NCBI GenBank assembly: GCA_016271365.2
Contig: CM057451.1
Coordinates: forward strand, 372,765,501 to 372,829,500
Origin: Neoceratodus forsteri
Lineage: Eukaryota > Chordata > Ceratodontiformes > Ceratodontidae
DNA: 64,000 nucleotides
Direction of reading: 5' to 3'
Below, in pieces: positions 24,769 through 36,240 of the stretch. The translations under genes were made by a program, and so were the position numbers. How positions within the stretch are numbered: position 1 is the first letter of the stretch; each line of letters begins with the position of its first letter. Below the pieces are notes generated by a model. It searched no databases. It was not told where the DNA came from and was given only the letters and a program-made list of their open reading frames with translations.

Positions 24769-26763
24769 TTAGGAAAAACTCTCTGGATCAACGGAAAGGG
24801 GAAAGGCGTGAGGAATCTGCCCGCCCAGGAGAGGAACAACGCGTCTCGCCAGAAAACACCAGGCCCTGGATCTAGCAAGCAAAAATTGGGCAGTTTTGCG
24901 TTGGATGGGGACCTGAAAAGGTCTAGCTCTGGAGTACCCCATCTGCGAAACAGATCCTCTGCCACCTCCTGCAGTAGTTCCCATTCGTGGACTCTGGCCT
25001 GAGAGTGGCTCAGGCTGTCTGCGATGACGTTGTCCACTCCTGGAACATGAACGGCAATAAGGTTTGCGCCATGTTATAAGACCCAATCCCACACTCTCAT
25101 GGCCTCCCTGCAAAGCTGGTAGGAATGGGTGCCTCCATGTTTGTTGAGGTAAAACATCACCACGGAATTGTCCGTCTGTAACAGAAGTGTACCCGGTGGA
25201 ATCTCCGACTGGAAGGCCTGCAGGACATAAAGAACTGCCCTTCTTTCCAGGATATTTATGTGGAGATGAGACTCTTGGTCTGTCCACAGGCCCTGAGACC
25301 GGACATCGTCGAGGTGTGCTCCCCAACTGAGCCCTGAGGCATCCGTGGAGAGTGTCACAGTCGGGGACGGTGCTATGAACGGAACTCCCGCTGAGAGAAT
25401 TCTCGAATCTAGCCACCATTACCAATCTTGAATTACAGCCTTTGTGATGCAGATTGGATGCTACAGATGGTCTTGCCTTTGGTCCCATTGTACTCATAAC
25501 ATCCACTGGGTTACCCACATGTGGAGACGGGCTAGCGGGACTGTCGCAATGGCCACAGCCATGTGTACGAACAGGCAAAGCACCAGTCTGGCAGGAATGG
25601 TCTTCGCCAAAAAGTCCCTGATTAGGGATCTTATGTGTTCCGCTCTGTCTTGGGGGGAGGAAAGCTTTCCCTCGGACAGCGTCTAGAACTGCACCTATGA
25701 ATTGCAGAGTCTGGGACGGAACCAGGCTCGACTTCTCATAATTGATGATAATGCCCAATGTCTCGAACAGAGACAGAGTGCAGTGAATAGCAGACATCAG
25801 GGCCTCCCGGGAGGGCGCCATGAGAAGCCAATCGTCCAGGTAGGGGAACACGTAGTGGCCCTGTCTCCTCAAAGATGCGGCTACGACCGCCATGCACTTC
25901 GTGAACACCCAAGGTGTCGATGACAGCCCGAAGGGGAGAGCTCGGAACTGATAATGGCGACCCAGAAACTCTAAGCGCAGGAACCTCCTGTGCGCCTGAG
26001 CAATAGGAATATGCAGGTAAGCATCTTGCATGTCTAGGGACCCTAGAAAAGTGCCCTGCTTTAGCATGGGAATTAGACCGGAGAGGGTCACCATGGGGAA
26101 GCGTTTGTACAGGACCGAGACGTTGAGGTCACTGAGGTCCAGTATAGGACGGAGGTCCCCAGTCTTCTTTGGAACCAGAAAGAAGTGAGAATAATATCCT
26201 AGTCCCCTCTGGTTCCTTGGTACGTGATCTATGGCTTCTTCTTCCAGAAGCACGAGCACCTGCTGCTGTATGAGCAGGGCATGCTGACCCAAGTAACGGG
26301 ACAGCAGGGGAGGTCTTGTAGGTGGGTCGTCTAGAAATTCTATGCAATGGCCTTTCTTGACCATCTGGAGAACCCACCTGTCAGTGGTGATCGATTGCCA
26401 CCCTAAAAAGTGGCAAGCGATGCGACCCCCGACTTTCCTTGCCCAGTGATCCAGAGGAGGGGCGGGGGCCGGGAAGGAGTCATGCTGTGGCAGCATTAGT
26501 CCCTGCGGGCTGGGCCGGCTTCGTGTAACGATGGCCTCTGCCTGGGGACGACTTAGCCTGGGCCTTACACAAAAAAGTGCCCCTTTGCTGCTAGCCGGAA
26601 CATGGCTGCTGCCTTTGTTGCCGGCCGCAAAAATGGCTCTGGTTCCTACGAAAGGAACTAGGCCTGGATCTGTACATGGCCTGTACCGATCGGACTGCCT
26701 TTCCTGCATCCTGGAGCATGGTGATGACCTTCTCAGAGGATTCACCAAAGAGTACCTCCCCAT
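24769..26763 (-). CDS. E2 reverse transcriptase (664-codon open frame, C-terminus out of frame)
   Basis: Residues about 170-370 form the reverse transcriptase: YYSHFFLVPKKTGDLRPILD, motif A LDMQDAYLHIPI (Asp about 244), motif B RALPFGLSSTPWVF, motif C YLDDWL (Asp 310 and 311) and FIGAVLD. After about residue 372 (near 25650) the text becomes Ser/Pro/His-rich and unrelated, while the genuine continuation lies in another frame: one frameshift. RNase H is found there (25010-25360), with STDASGLSWGAHL, INILERRAV, LLQTDNSVVMFYL and VDNVIADSLSH, plus one in-frame stop. Residues 1-165 have no known fold. Confidence 0.85.
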   Translation of the reverse strand: MGRYSLVNPLRRSSPCSRMQERQSDRYRPCTDPGLVPFVGTRAIFAAGNKGSSHVPASSKGALFCVRPRLSRPQAEAIVTRSRPSPQGLMLPQHDSFPAPAPPLDHWARKVGGRIACHFLGWQSITTDRWVLQMVKKGHCIEFLDDPPTRPPLLSRYLGQHALLIQQQVLVLLEEEAIDHVPRNQRGLGYYSHFFLVPKKTGDLRPILDLSDLNVSVLYKRFPMVTLSGLIPMLKQGTFLGSLDMQDAYLHIPIAQAHRRFLRLEFLGRHYQFRALPFGLSSTPWVFTKCMAVVAASLRRQGHYVFPYLDDWLLMAPSREALMSAIHCTLSLFETLGIIINYEKSSLVPSQTLQFIGAVLDAVRGKAFLPPRQSGTHKIPNQGLFGEDHSCQTGALPVRTHGCGHCDSPASPSPHVGNPVDVMSTMGPKARPSVASNLHHKGCNSRLVMVARFENSLSGSSVHSTVPDCDTLHGCLRAQLGSTPRRCPVSGPVDRPRVSSPHKYPGKKGSSLCPAGLPVGDSTGYTSVTDGQFRGDVLPQQTWRHPFLPALQGGHESVGLGLITWRKPYCRSCSRSGQRHRRQPEPLSGQSPRMGTTAGGGRGSVSQMGYSRARPFQVPIQRKTAQFLLARSRAWCFLARRVVPLLGGQIPHAFPLSVDPESFS

Positions 26764-26789
26764 TGTTCGGGACGTCTAGAATATTCTTC

Positions 26790-28786
26790 TATACGTCCGG
26801 GGTGAAACCGGAGACATGGAGCCAGGAGTGTTGCCGGAGAAAAACGCCTGAAGCTGCAGCTCTGGCAGAAGAGTCCGCGGAATTGTATGCGGCTCTAAGT
26901 ACTTGGGTCCCCACATCTGACCTGGTGTGAAGTAGGTTGAGGAGCTCCGCTTTCTGGTCGCCATTGGGAAGCTTTTCAACCAAGTCCTGGCCCTGTTCCC
27001 ACACAGCGTTCTGGAACTGTACCACATGGGTAAGGTAGTTCAGAGACCTGATGACGCATGTAACAGCCGCGTACGTGTGCCTCCCCAGGGCATTGAATTG
27101 CTTGGATTCCTGGTCCGGTGGCTGAGTGCTCATATGCTGGGGCCTTTGAGACCGGTCATGTGAGGCCGTGATGACCAGGGAGTCTGCCAGAGGTTACTTC
27201 GCCAAGTACTGGTCTTCTCCCGGAGCCTTGTACAGGCGGTCAGCCTTCTTCGACACCGTGGGAGTGGAGTGCGGATGCTTCCACGCAGCCTTGGTGACGT
27301 CCGCAAAGGAGTCCACCAAGGGTGGCACTACCACAGGCTTTGGGTCTTTTTGCCTAAGGTAGCGGGCAAGGCGTTGTCGTTCGGGGTCAAGGTCTTCAGC
27401 ATCCCACCCCATGTTGTCCTGGATGTGCCTCATGATCTCAGCAAAAGAGGGATCATCCGGTGGAGACCAGGAGAGGTCATGTGGGTCAGGAGAGGAGATG
27501 CTGAACAGAGAAGGAGATCTGGAGTAGTCCGAGGTGTCCGATCTTGAATCTGACTGAGTATACCGGCATCGTCTGGGTCATTTGGGGCAGGAAGACCCTA
27601 ATGGAGATCTAGAGGAAGGCCTTCTCCTGTCTGTAGATCTGCCCCTAGGAGGTGGAGCCTGTTCCTTGGGGGTTGGTGGTCGTCCTACTGGCCCCTTAGG
27701 TGGAGGAAGGGGCGTAGGATGTGAAGGGGTAGGAGGAGGAGTAGGAGTAGGAGGTCTGACGGGGACCACATCCTTTCTGATAGTGTCCCACCAAAAAGTA
27801 AAGAGTTCCTTTACTTTTGCGATATTCATGCCCGATGACGGGCCTGGCGTCGGGTCCCCGGGTGTCTCCCGGTCGGGAGGGTTCCCATGAAAGCCCAGCA
27901 TCCTCGGTGTCGCCCACCTGGTTTTTGGGCTGTGGGGTGTCGTCCTCCGTCGATTTCCTATGACCGGCATCCACCGGTGATGGAGGGGCGGTCTTCCACT
28001 CCGGAGATGCCGACGTCGGTCTCCTGGCCGACGCCTTCGGATCTGGTGAACGCCTGGCTGGCGACTGGTGTCTGGCAGGTGTCATCGGCTCCTGTGAGTG
28101 CCTGGCTGATTTGGAATGTTTAGCCAACGTCAGGTGTTGAGCAGATGTCAGATCCGATGCCCTTTTCAGGAACGTCAGGTCCTTGGTCTTTCTGGGTGCA
28201 GGATCAGGACCTATGGGTGGTTGGGAGACCGACTTGGAGTCGGTGTCCCGACGTCGGGTGGAAGAAGAGGACTTATGGTGCTCAGAAGACTTCGAAGAGC
28301 CCTTGGATTTGGTGGAGGAAGCCGAGGACCTCGATATCTTGATTGGCTGGAGCGAGGAAGAGCTGCCTGAAGTCCAGACCTTAACCGGGGGGGAGGGGGG
28401 CTGCGATCGAGCCCTGGAGGGAGAGCGGTCTGATCTGGAGCTGGAGGCCCGACTTGGGGACCTAGACCTCACCTTCTCCCGGTGCTTGTCCTGGTGTTTA
28501 TGGGATTTAGAAGAAGATTCTCCCTGGAGGAAGGTTCTTGGTCCATCCTTTATAATTTCTCTTGGAGGAGATATGCCTGTAGTGCCTTCTGACGGAGGAT
28601 CCAGGGGCAGCTATTGAATCCCTGACAAAAGGTGCAGCCCTTGGTATTGTGGTCCGGGCCTAGGCAGTGCATACAGGAAGAGTGGGGATCCTTGACAGGG
28701 ATCTGTTTTCCGCAGGCACACTTAGAAAGGTGACCCTCAAGTGGTGGAGTTGGAGAGGACATCAGCTGTGCAAAGAAAAAATTCAC
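26790..28786 (-). pseudogene. E2 gag-like protein
   Basis: The N-terminal part has HSSCMHCLGPDHNTKGCTFC, the Cys/His knuckle shared with E1 and E3. A long Ser/Arg/Lys/Pro-rich segment follows (28470-27700; SRSPSRASSSRSDRSPSRAR). Then come VKELFTFWWDTIRKDVVPVR with a Pro-rich tail, and the globular part WKHPHSTPTVSKKADRLYKA, with YAAVTCVIRSLNYLTHVVQF downstream. At least three frameshifts are present. The SR-like stretch is a disordered gag region, not a host splicing factor. Confidence 0.75.
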
Positions 28787-28851
28787 TGAAAGTTCTGTAG
28801 TCGTCGTACGCTAGATAAAGACCGAGAGGCTGATGCTGGCAAGTCGATGGT

Positions 28852-29040
28852 GGGAAAAGAACTAAGAATTATGGGGGACCACCTCCATATGTACTACGCC
28901 TGACGTCGAGGGCGGGACCAACGTCAGAGGCGGTCCCCGCTGAATACTGCTAGCTAGAAAATTTCCATGGGGTCCTGGTGCCTGCCGGCTTCAGTCCTAA
29001 CAGTGTAACCTGCTGCAAGAGCGGTTTCTCGAAGTAAGAT
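28852..29040 (-). promoter_or_regulatory. E2 right inverted terminal repeat, probable 5' promoter
   Basis: This mirrors 22986-23200 of the left end (GGGGGACCACCTCCATATG against CATATGGAGGCGGTCCCCC). It lies just upstream of gag in the reading direction. No clear TATAAA is seen; CATATGTACT is the nearest A/T step. The promoter role is by analogy with E1 and E3. Confidence 0.5.
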
Positions 29041-30611
29041 CTCCTAAAACTCAAGGTGGACAAAGCAGTGGGCCTGACGGGATTCACCCCAGAATCCTAA
29101 AAGAACTAAGGAGGACCTAGTGACACCACTGACCACACTTTTTAACAAATCATGGGAGGATGGGATGGTACCTGAGGACTGGAGGAGGGCAGATGCGATT
29201 CCCCTTCACAAAAGTGGGAGCAGGGCAGAAGCAGAAAACTACAGACCTGTAAGTTTGACCTCAGTGGTAGGGAAAATGATGGAATCACTTCTGAAAGAAA
29301 GAACTGTTGAGTACCTAGAGGCCAGCGGGGCACAGGACCCAAAGCAGCATAGATTTACAGCAGGAAGGTCATGTCAGACAAACCTAATTGATTTCTTTGA
29401 CTGGGTGACCAAACTAATAGACCAGGGAGGGGCTGTGAATATGGCCTACCTAGACTTTAGCAAGACATCTGACACAGTCCCGCACAAAAGATTAATAATC
29501 AAGTTAGCTAGACTGGGAGTGGGTTCCAGGGTGGTAGCCTGGGTAGCAAACTGGCTGCACAACAGGACACAGAAGATAATAGTGAATGGAACACATTCCG
29601 AAGAAAGGGGTGTTACTAGTGGAGTACCTCAGGGCTCAGTACTGGCTCCAGTACTCTAACACCTTTATAGTGGACACTGCAGAGGGTCTGGAGGGAAAGG
29701 TATGTCTCTTTGCAGATGACACAAAGATCTATAACAGAGTTGATACACAAGGGGGGTGTAGAAAGGATGAGAAGGGACTTGGCAATGTTGGAGGAATGGT
29801 CAGACATACAGCAACTTAGGTTCAATGCAAAGTAATGCACCTGGGAAACAAAAACCCAGGAGAACAGTACACAATAGTAGGGGAGGTACTAACAACAAAA
29901 AGGGAAAGGGACTTGGGGTAGTCATATCAGATGACCAAAAGGTGGGTAAGCAATGTGAGATGTCAGTAAGGAGAGCCAGAGGGATACTGGGATGCATAGG
30001 GAGTGACATCAAAAGTAGAAAAAGGGAAGTGGTTATCCCTCTGTACAGACAATTGGTGAGACCTCATCTGGAATACTGTGTGCAGTTTTGGAGACCCCAT
30101 CTATGCAAGGACATAGACAGGATGGAAGCAGTCCAGAGGAGGGCAACTAAAACGGTGCAGGGTCTGAATCAGAAACCATATGAAGAGAGACAGACAGCTT
30201 AATATGTATACCCTTGATGAAAGGAGGGACAGGGGGGACATGATAGAAACTTTCAAGTACCTCAAGGGAATCAACAAAGTCCAGGAGGGTAGCATCTTTC
30301 AGAAAAAGAGATGTGCAAGAACAAGGGGGCACAATTTAAAGATAGAGGGGGGACGGCTCGGGGTAATGTGAGGAAATGTTTTTCACGGAGAGAGTGGTGG
30401 ATGCATGGAACCGCCTTCCTGTGGAGGTTGTTGGGTCTAAAACAGTGGGGGAATTCAAACATGCACGGAACAGACATAAGGCAATTGTAGTGCGGGGTTG
30501 CAGGAAGTAGGCTGTTGGTTAACTAGAATCTGCAGCTTGTCCAGTAGGTAGGGAAATGGGCAGACAGGGTGGGCCAAGTGGTCCTTATCTGCCGTCAAAG
30601 TCTACGTTTCT
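29041..30611 (+). pseudogene. CR1-B LINE, reverse transcriptase and 3' end
   Basis: An open frame of 179 codons (29120-29659) reads MTPLTTLFNKSWEDGMVPED, LHKSGSRAEAENYRPVSLTS, FTAGRSCQTNLIDFFDWVTK, YLDFSKTSDTVPHKRL (motif A with Asp) and GVTSGVPQGSVLAPVL (motif B). FADDTKIYNRVDT (catalytic motif C) follows in a shifted frame near 29710, then [28 protein letters not shown] and KKRCARTRGHNL. The 3' end is CCTTATCTGCCGTCAAAGTC then TACGTTTCT. It rejoins the segment at 22520-22985 across E2. Confidence 0.92.
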
Positions 30612-31000
30612 AATGCTGAACGCAGTGGTTTTCAACCAACAAATTTAAACTGTGCTTCTACATCATCATGATGTCATGTTTTTAAGTGGTGATCTGTGTA
30701 AAAATCTTCAGCCTTTGATAAAGGATCCATCAAGATCCGAAATGCGTCAAGCATTATGTCTGCATGCATCTTTTTAATAACAAAATTATTTTTACTTGAC
30801 ACCCCCACCCATCCATATAATTTGAGGTAGTGAGTGGTCGGCCTCTTTTGAAATTGCAACTTTGTTTTTTTGCCAGAACACCACTGTACCAGTGGAGGAC
30901 TCCTTTTGCTGTTTGCTGTTTAACTCTGAAAGCCTTTTGGTACAGTAATGTGCATTTCTGGTGTCCTACCTGGTTTGGCAGATATGTCAAATGGTAATTT
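30612..31000 (+). repeat. Repeat X copy B
   Basis: This unbroken copy starts AATGCTGAACGCAGTGGTTTTC directly at the 3' end of CR1-B. It contains TTGATAAAGGATCCATCAAG then ATCCGAAATGCGTC at 30714-30748, a stem-loop (GGATC/GATCC) followed by GAAA, and continues TGCATCTTTTTAATAAC and TAATTTGAGGTAG. It is in reverse complement to copy A. The outer limit near 31000 is uncertain. Confidence 0.65.
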
Positions 31001-32203
31001 TTTGGGTAATTAGTTATAATTAGTGTGGTAGCAAAGGATTTTCTGTACTGTTGGTATATATAATTAGTGTAGTATATCCAGTTGTTTCCCCGTGGTATCT
31101 AGATTTTAACTGGGGTGGAATACAGGGAAATAGGAAATAACTGCCAATTAATCATATGGGGGAAAATGATCTATGCATTATATATATATCATCTCAAACT
31201 CTATATTTCATGTTTTCTTTTGGTATTTTTTCACAGTTTCCAAAAAAAGGAACCATTTTCACATGTTCCTCCTCCCTGCTGCCTCCCCTCTCTGATGATC
31301 CTGGAATACACTTGCCACTATATTGAACACAAACTAGGGTAGCTGCCAGTCCTGTACTGAACCAGAAGCTGTTTCCCTATACAGACCACAGGTGGTCCAG
31401 AACAGCACAAGAAAATGCATATCCAGTGGCCTGAAAGTCATGATCAAAAGTATGCAAGCAAAATGTTCTCTGTTCTGTGTGTGACTGTCATCTCCATGAC
31501 AAACCCAGCACGACGTGACCTTTCACCTATGGAAAAGAGGGTTTCTTCAGTTATTCCCACTATTGTTTTCCCCAGATCAGCTTCCCTTTTATAATAATAT
31601 GAAATAGTGTTATTTTTGAATTACGTGCATTTTTAACTGCATCCTAAATGGGGAAACAGGAAGGAATCTTTCCTATAATGGCCAGGAGCAGAAGTGACAC
31701 AGGCTGCAACGTAAGAATTTAGAAATGGTTTCCACAGAGAGACTCTCTCACTGGAGAGGGATAGTTCCAATCTGCCTGGATACAAGAGGTCTCCACATAC
31801 CTCCCCTCTCCATGGTTAAGCCACATAAACACTCGCATTGTCAAGCAAATGAGATCACTTGGGTAAGGGGGCTGGGGGCCCATTTGCTGGTGAAAAACAA
31901 TGCAGGCAGTGAGCAGTACAACATTTTCTTGCCGTTATAAATTCAGAACTGTGAGAGAAATCATGATTTATACATACACACACACACACACACACAGCAT
32001 AACCCTGAAGATATGAACACTTAGATGTAATGAGAGAACTTATGATTGTGCCAGCTTCCACAATTGGTCTCATCAGTAACCTTGAGATTCTCAGCAAAAC
32101 TATACAACATAAGATCAAGGGATTTTTTTCCTTTAGCTTTTTTCATCTTTCATGTTACAGTTCCTTTCATTGCTTGTTATTTGACATTAACGGCAATGTA
32201 TGA
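31001..32203. other. Unassigned DNA with (CA)n microsatellite
   Basis: No gene is supported. A CA repeat runs from about 31974 to 31996. TATATATAT occurs near 31180. The short open frames carry no domain. Confidence 0.5.
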
Positions 32204-32704
32204 CAGGGGTCGAAGTAGTGTTCAGAACGGTAGATTTCCACCGGAAATGTGGATGGTTCGCCATACATTTCCTGGCCAAATGGTACATTGCCACATTAAA
32301 AATAGAAAATTAAAATAAATTAACAGCGAAAAGAGAGTTGTCCAGGGGACATAATTTATGCCTCCCCTTCACCGTCTCCCTCAGAGGAACTGCTTGATAA
32401 GTTGCATTCCATGTGTTTTTGAAACGCTTTGTCTTTTCTTTTGTACTTCGCAGTCTCTGGTCTCCTCTCTTTCTCCAGTGCCCACAGGGACAATGCACCA
32501 GTTGAATAGAACTCCTTAATTTGTATTGGACTTAGTTTGACATTCATTAAATGCCCTAGCATCTCTGGAGTCAAGCATGATCTTCAGTCAGTTTTAATGC
32601 GTTTCATGACTGAAAATCCAGACTCAACAATGCTCGATCTGGAGCTTAAAACTAACACAATGCTCAGCAAAGCTACGATGTTGGGCAGGCCATCCTATTT
32701 CCCA

Positions 32705-33335
32705 AACAACTTTTTATTTATTTATTTATTTAGTTTTTGTTAACTGGGTAGGTGCACTAGCCATAAAATGACTATTTTCAGGGATGACCTGGGAGAGTAC
32801 AACAAAGAGAACAGTTGAACAGCAGCAACATGGGTACAATAATACAAATAGAGGAACAGTACAGCAGTGCTACAAAAATACAATGGGTAGAAACAAAAAA
32901 TAAAGGCAAGCATTATACAAATAATGGCAGTAAGATATACAAGTAGTGCAGAAACCACAGACCTGACATGTGGAGTGAAAGGGTTAACAAGACAGTACTG
33001 TTATATAGCTAGAAATGTGAGAAATTTTCAAACATAACAGGAAAGACTGACAGAAGGAAGGGCAGGGGTGGTAACTGGCAAAACAACAGTGGATGGTCAG
33101 CAACAAGGTTCGAGAAGGAAGACAGCTAGTAGTCAACAAGTTATTTACAAAGAGAAGGAAAAATATGGGGAGGAGACAGTCTTGGAGCTGGATTAGAGCA
33201 GGGGACACATTACTGGTAAGTCTCAGGAGCTTCAGGTTGGGTCAAAGCATGTACAGGCATCAGCTAAGGATAGATAATGACGATATTCACTTTTAAATCT
33301 AAAGTGATAATTAAGTAGTACATGAGGATTGTTAG
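32705..33335. repeat. Unknown insert in hAT transposase
   Basis: The hAT coding text is lost between VALLSIVLVLSS on one side and LRLLAIEPVLANNP on the other. The intervening 0.6 kb is non-coding. It has TTTATTTATTTATTTATTTA at one end and many CAACA/ACAGCAG steps. The family is not recognised and the ends are approximate. Confidence 0.45.
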
Positions 33336-33707
33336 CCAGTACTGGTTCGATAGCAAGCAGTCAGAGGGCATATTTCATTAGCAGACAGAATTCACCAAAA
33401 CATAATGTTGGGTTAAGGCCTTGGCCTTCAAGTGCCTTAGAAAAGTGTTCTGCTAGGAATGTTGCATCTTTTCTGCCATATACGTCATCATCATTGCTGT
33501 CAGAAAGCACTGCTGGCCAGTTCTTTGGATTGAAAATTTGACACGCTTGTACCACATTAAGCTGTTCATCACAGTCTTCCCCTGGTGACGGACTTATGTT
33601 ACTGAAACGCTGTTTCATGGATTTAACTTCTTCATCTCTGAAATGGGTCACCTCCTTTGTAACAGTACCTATAGTGCCACTGAGCTGGTGCTCCCGTTCT
33701 AACACAG

Positions 33708-34991
33708 AAACAGAGAATCTGACAGCAGATAAGGACTGCTTGGCCCAACCAGTCTGCCTGTTTCCCCTACCTAATGCATAAGCTGCAGATCATAGTTAAC
33801 CAACAGCCTACTTCCTCCTACCCCCACTCCCTAGAATTGCCTTATGACTGCCCCATACATTCTTGAATATCACCAGTTTTTGACTCCACAACCTCCTCCG
33901 GAAGGCCGTTCCACGCATCCACAATCCTCTCAGTGAAAAAATACTTCCTTACATTACCTCTGAGCCGCCCCCCTCCTCTATCTTCAAACTGTGCCCCCTT
34001 GTTCTTGCACACCTCTTTTTCTAAAAGATTCTACCCTCTTGGACTTTGATGATTCCCTTGAGGTACTTAAAAGTTTCTATCATGTCTCCCCCTCTCCCTC
34101 CTTTCCTCAAGGCTATACATATTAAGCTCCTTAAGTCTCTCTTCATATGTCTTCCGGTGCAGACCCTGCACCACTTTAGCTGCCCTCCTCTGGACTGCCT
34201 CCATCCTGTTTATATCTTTGCAAAGAGATTGGGTTTCTAGAACTGCAGGCAGTACTTCAGATGGGGTCTCACTAGCTGTCTGTACAGAGGGATAACAATT
34301 TCCTGTTTTCTACTGGTGATGCCTCTCCCTATGCATCCCAGTATTCCCCCCAACCCTCCTTACTGCCTCTCACACTGCTTGCCCACCTTTAGGTCATCTG
34401 ATATGACTACCCACAAACCCCTTTCCCTTTTTGTTGTTGTTAGTATCTCACCCCCCATTGTGTAATCTTCCCCTGGGTTTTTGTTTCCCAGGTGCATTAC
34501 CTTGCACTTCTTAGCACTGAATCTAAGCTGCCATACATTTGACCATTCCTCCAACCTTGCCAAGTCCCTTCTCATCCTTTCCACCCCACCTTGTATATCA
34601 ACTCTGTTGCAGATCTTTGTGTTGTCTGCAAAGAGACATACTTTTCCTTCCAGTCCCTCTGCAATGTCGCTTATAAAGACATTGAAAAGGACCGGTCCTA
34701 GTACTGAACCCTGCGGTACCCCACTAGTAACCCCCCTTTCCTCAGAGTTTACTCCGTTTACTATTACCCTATGTGTCCTATTCTCCAGCCAATTCTTTAC
34801 CCAAGCTACCATCTTGGGACCCACTCCCAGGCTGGCTAACTTGTATATTAATCTTTTGTGTGGGACTGTGTCAAATGCCTTGCTAAAGTCTAGGCAGGCC
34901 ATGTCCAGAGCCCCTTCCTGATCTACTAGTTTGGCGACCCAGTCAAAGAAATCTATTAGATTCATCTGACATGACCTTCCTGCTATGAATT
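33708..34991 (-). mobile_element. CR1-C LINE, 5'-truncated, with target duplication
   Basis: TAACACAG occurs at 33700-33707 and 34992-34999. Between them a minus-strand CR1 starts inside the RT and runs to a 3' end near GTCAGATTCTCTGTTT. A 201-codon frame (34360-34965) holds MNLIDFFDWVAKL, CLDFSKAFDTVPHKRL, GVTSGVPQGSVLGPVL and a decayed catalytic motif, FADNTKICN, where Asn replaces the second Asp. Removing it restores the hAT frame. Confidence 0.93.
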
Positions 34992-35518
34992 TAACACAGG
35001 TACCTCATCTTTGAATTCCATTCTGTCAGCAGAAATGTTTTTGACAGCAAGGAGGCGCTCACAGGCCTGCTATGCGTCATAATGTTAAGAACAGCAGCCT
35101 CAACTATTTCTGCAATTCGGAAAATTAGCAGCTTTTCTTGTTGAAATACCAAAGACAGACACAATCATCTGTAAAAGTTTGTGAATTAGATGTACTGCAA
35201 TGAGGTATTTTAAGTGAGACTTTTTCTCAGCTTAGCAGCTTTCATTCGGGTGTCCACATTGTCACTAGTACTGACTTGACCATCACTAACCTGTGTCACA
35301 TACACAACAATGCTTTTCCACATTTTAATGAGAACATGTAATGCTCAAACTCTGTGGGCTAGCCATCTGGTTCCCAACACATTCACAGGCTCAAGGTACT
35401 GGAGACCCAGAATAGAAGATGTTTTAGTCCATTAGGCATCACTGCTGATGAATGGTAGTACTGGAAAATCAGTTGTAATATGTCATCAATTTGCTGTTCT
35501 AAAGAGCAAGGTTTGGCT

Positions 35519-36240
35519 GCATGGGGGTAAGATACTAATAACAACAAAAATGGAACGGGACCTGGGGATAGTCACATCAGATGACCTAAAGGTGAGCAAG
35601 CAATGTGAGAGGGCAGTAAGGAGGGCTGTGGGGATACTGGGATGCATAGGGAGAGGCATCACCAGTAGAAAACAGGAAGTTGTTATCCCTCTGTACAGAC
35701 AGCTGGTGAGACCCCCATCTGGAGTACTGCGTGCAGTTCTGGAGACTCAATCTCCGCAAAGACACAGACAAGATGGAGGCAGTCCAAAGGAAGGCAATTA
35801 AAATGGTGCAGGGTCTGCACCGGAAGACATATCAAGAGAGACTTAAGGAGCTTAATATGTATAGCCGAGAGGAGGGAGAGGGGGGACATGACAGAAACTT
35901 TCAAGTACCTCAAGGGAATCAACAAAGTCCAAGAGGGTAGCATCTTTCAGAAAAAGAGGTGTGCAAGAACAAGGGTGCACAATTTGAAGCTAGAGGGGGA
36001 TGGCTCAGAGGTAATGCGAGGAAATATTTTTTCACGGAGAGGGTTGTGGATGCATGGAATAGCCTTCCTGAGGAGGTTGTGGAGTCAAAAACAGTGGTGT
36101 AATTCAAGAACGCATGGGACAATCACACAGCAATTCTAGGGGGTGGGGGGGTAGGAAGAATTAGGCTGTTAGCTAGGATCTGCAGCTTATCCATTAGGTA
36201 GCAAAATGGGCAGACTGGGTGGGCCAAGCGGTCCTTCTAC
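35519..36240 (+). mobile_element. CR1-D LINE, 3' fragment
   Basis: A plus-strand CR1 tail encodes [30 protein letters not shown] and, after a frameshift, QFWRLNLRKDTDKMEAVQRK and KKRCARTRVHNLKLE. Its 3' end, GGGCCAAGCGGTCCTTCTAC, stops short of the end seen in CR1-B. It lies in the hAT transposase in the opposite orientation to CR1-C. No clear target duplication is seen. Confidence 0.85.

Larger units (their letters stand above)
22986..29040 (-). mobile_element. DIRS-like retrotransposon E2
   Basis: This is the best-preserved DIRS copy, 6.05 kb and inserted in CR1-B. The left terminus is GTACAGTTACGCAAGAAC and the right terminus TTTCTCGAAGTAAGAT. Inverted terminal repeats of about 185 bp share GGCGGTCCCC, AGTACATATGGAGG and GCCGGCTTCAGTCC. 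The order is gag, RT/RNase H, recombinase, internal complementary region, as in E1. The RT domain is intact over about 370 codons, but every gene is broken somewhere. Confidence 0.92.

Noticed and set aside
24769..25650. The C-terminal 290 residues of the long E2 frame as a novel domain
   Set aside because: The RNase H motifs of the same element are found in another frame over this DNA, so the open text after about residue 372 is a frameshift by-product.
27696..28472. A 258-codon Ser/Arg-rich frame that looks like an SR splicing factor
   Set aside because: It lies inside E2 between the gag knuckle and the gag globular part, has no RRM, and its end runs out of the gag frame. It is a disordered gag segment.
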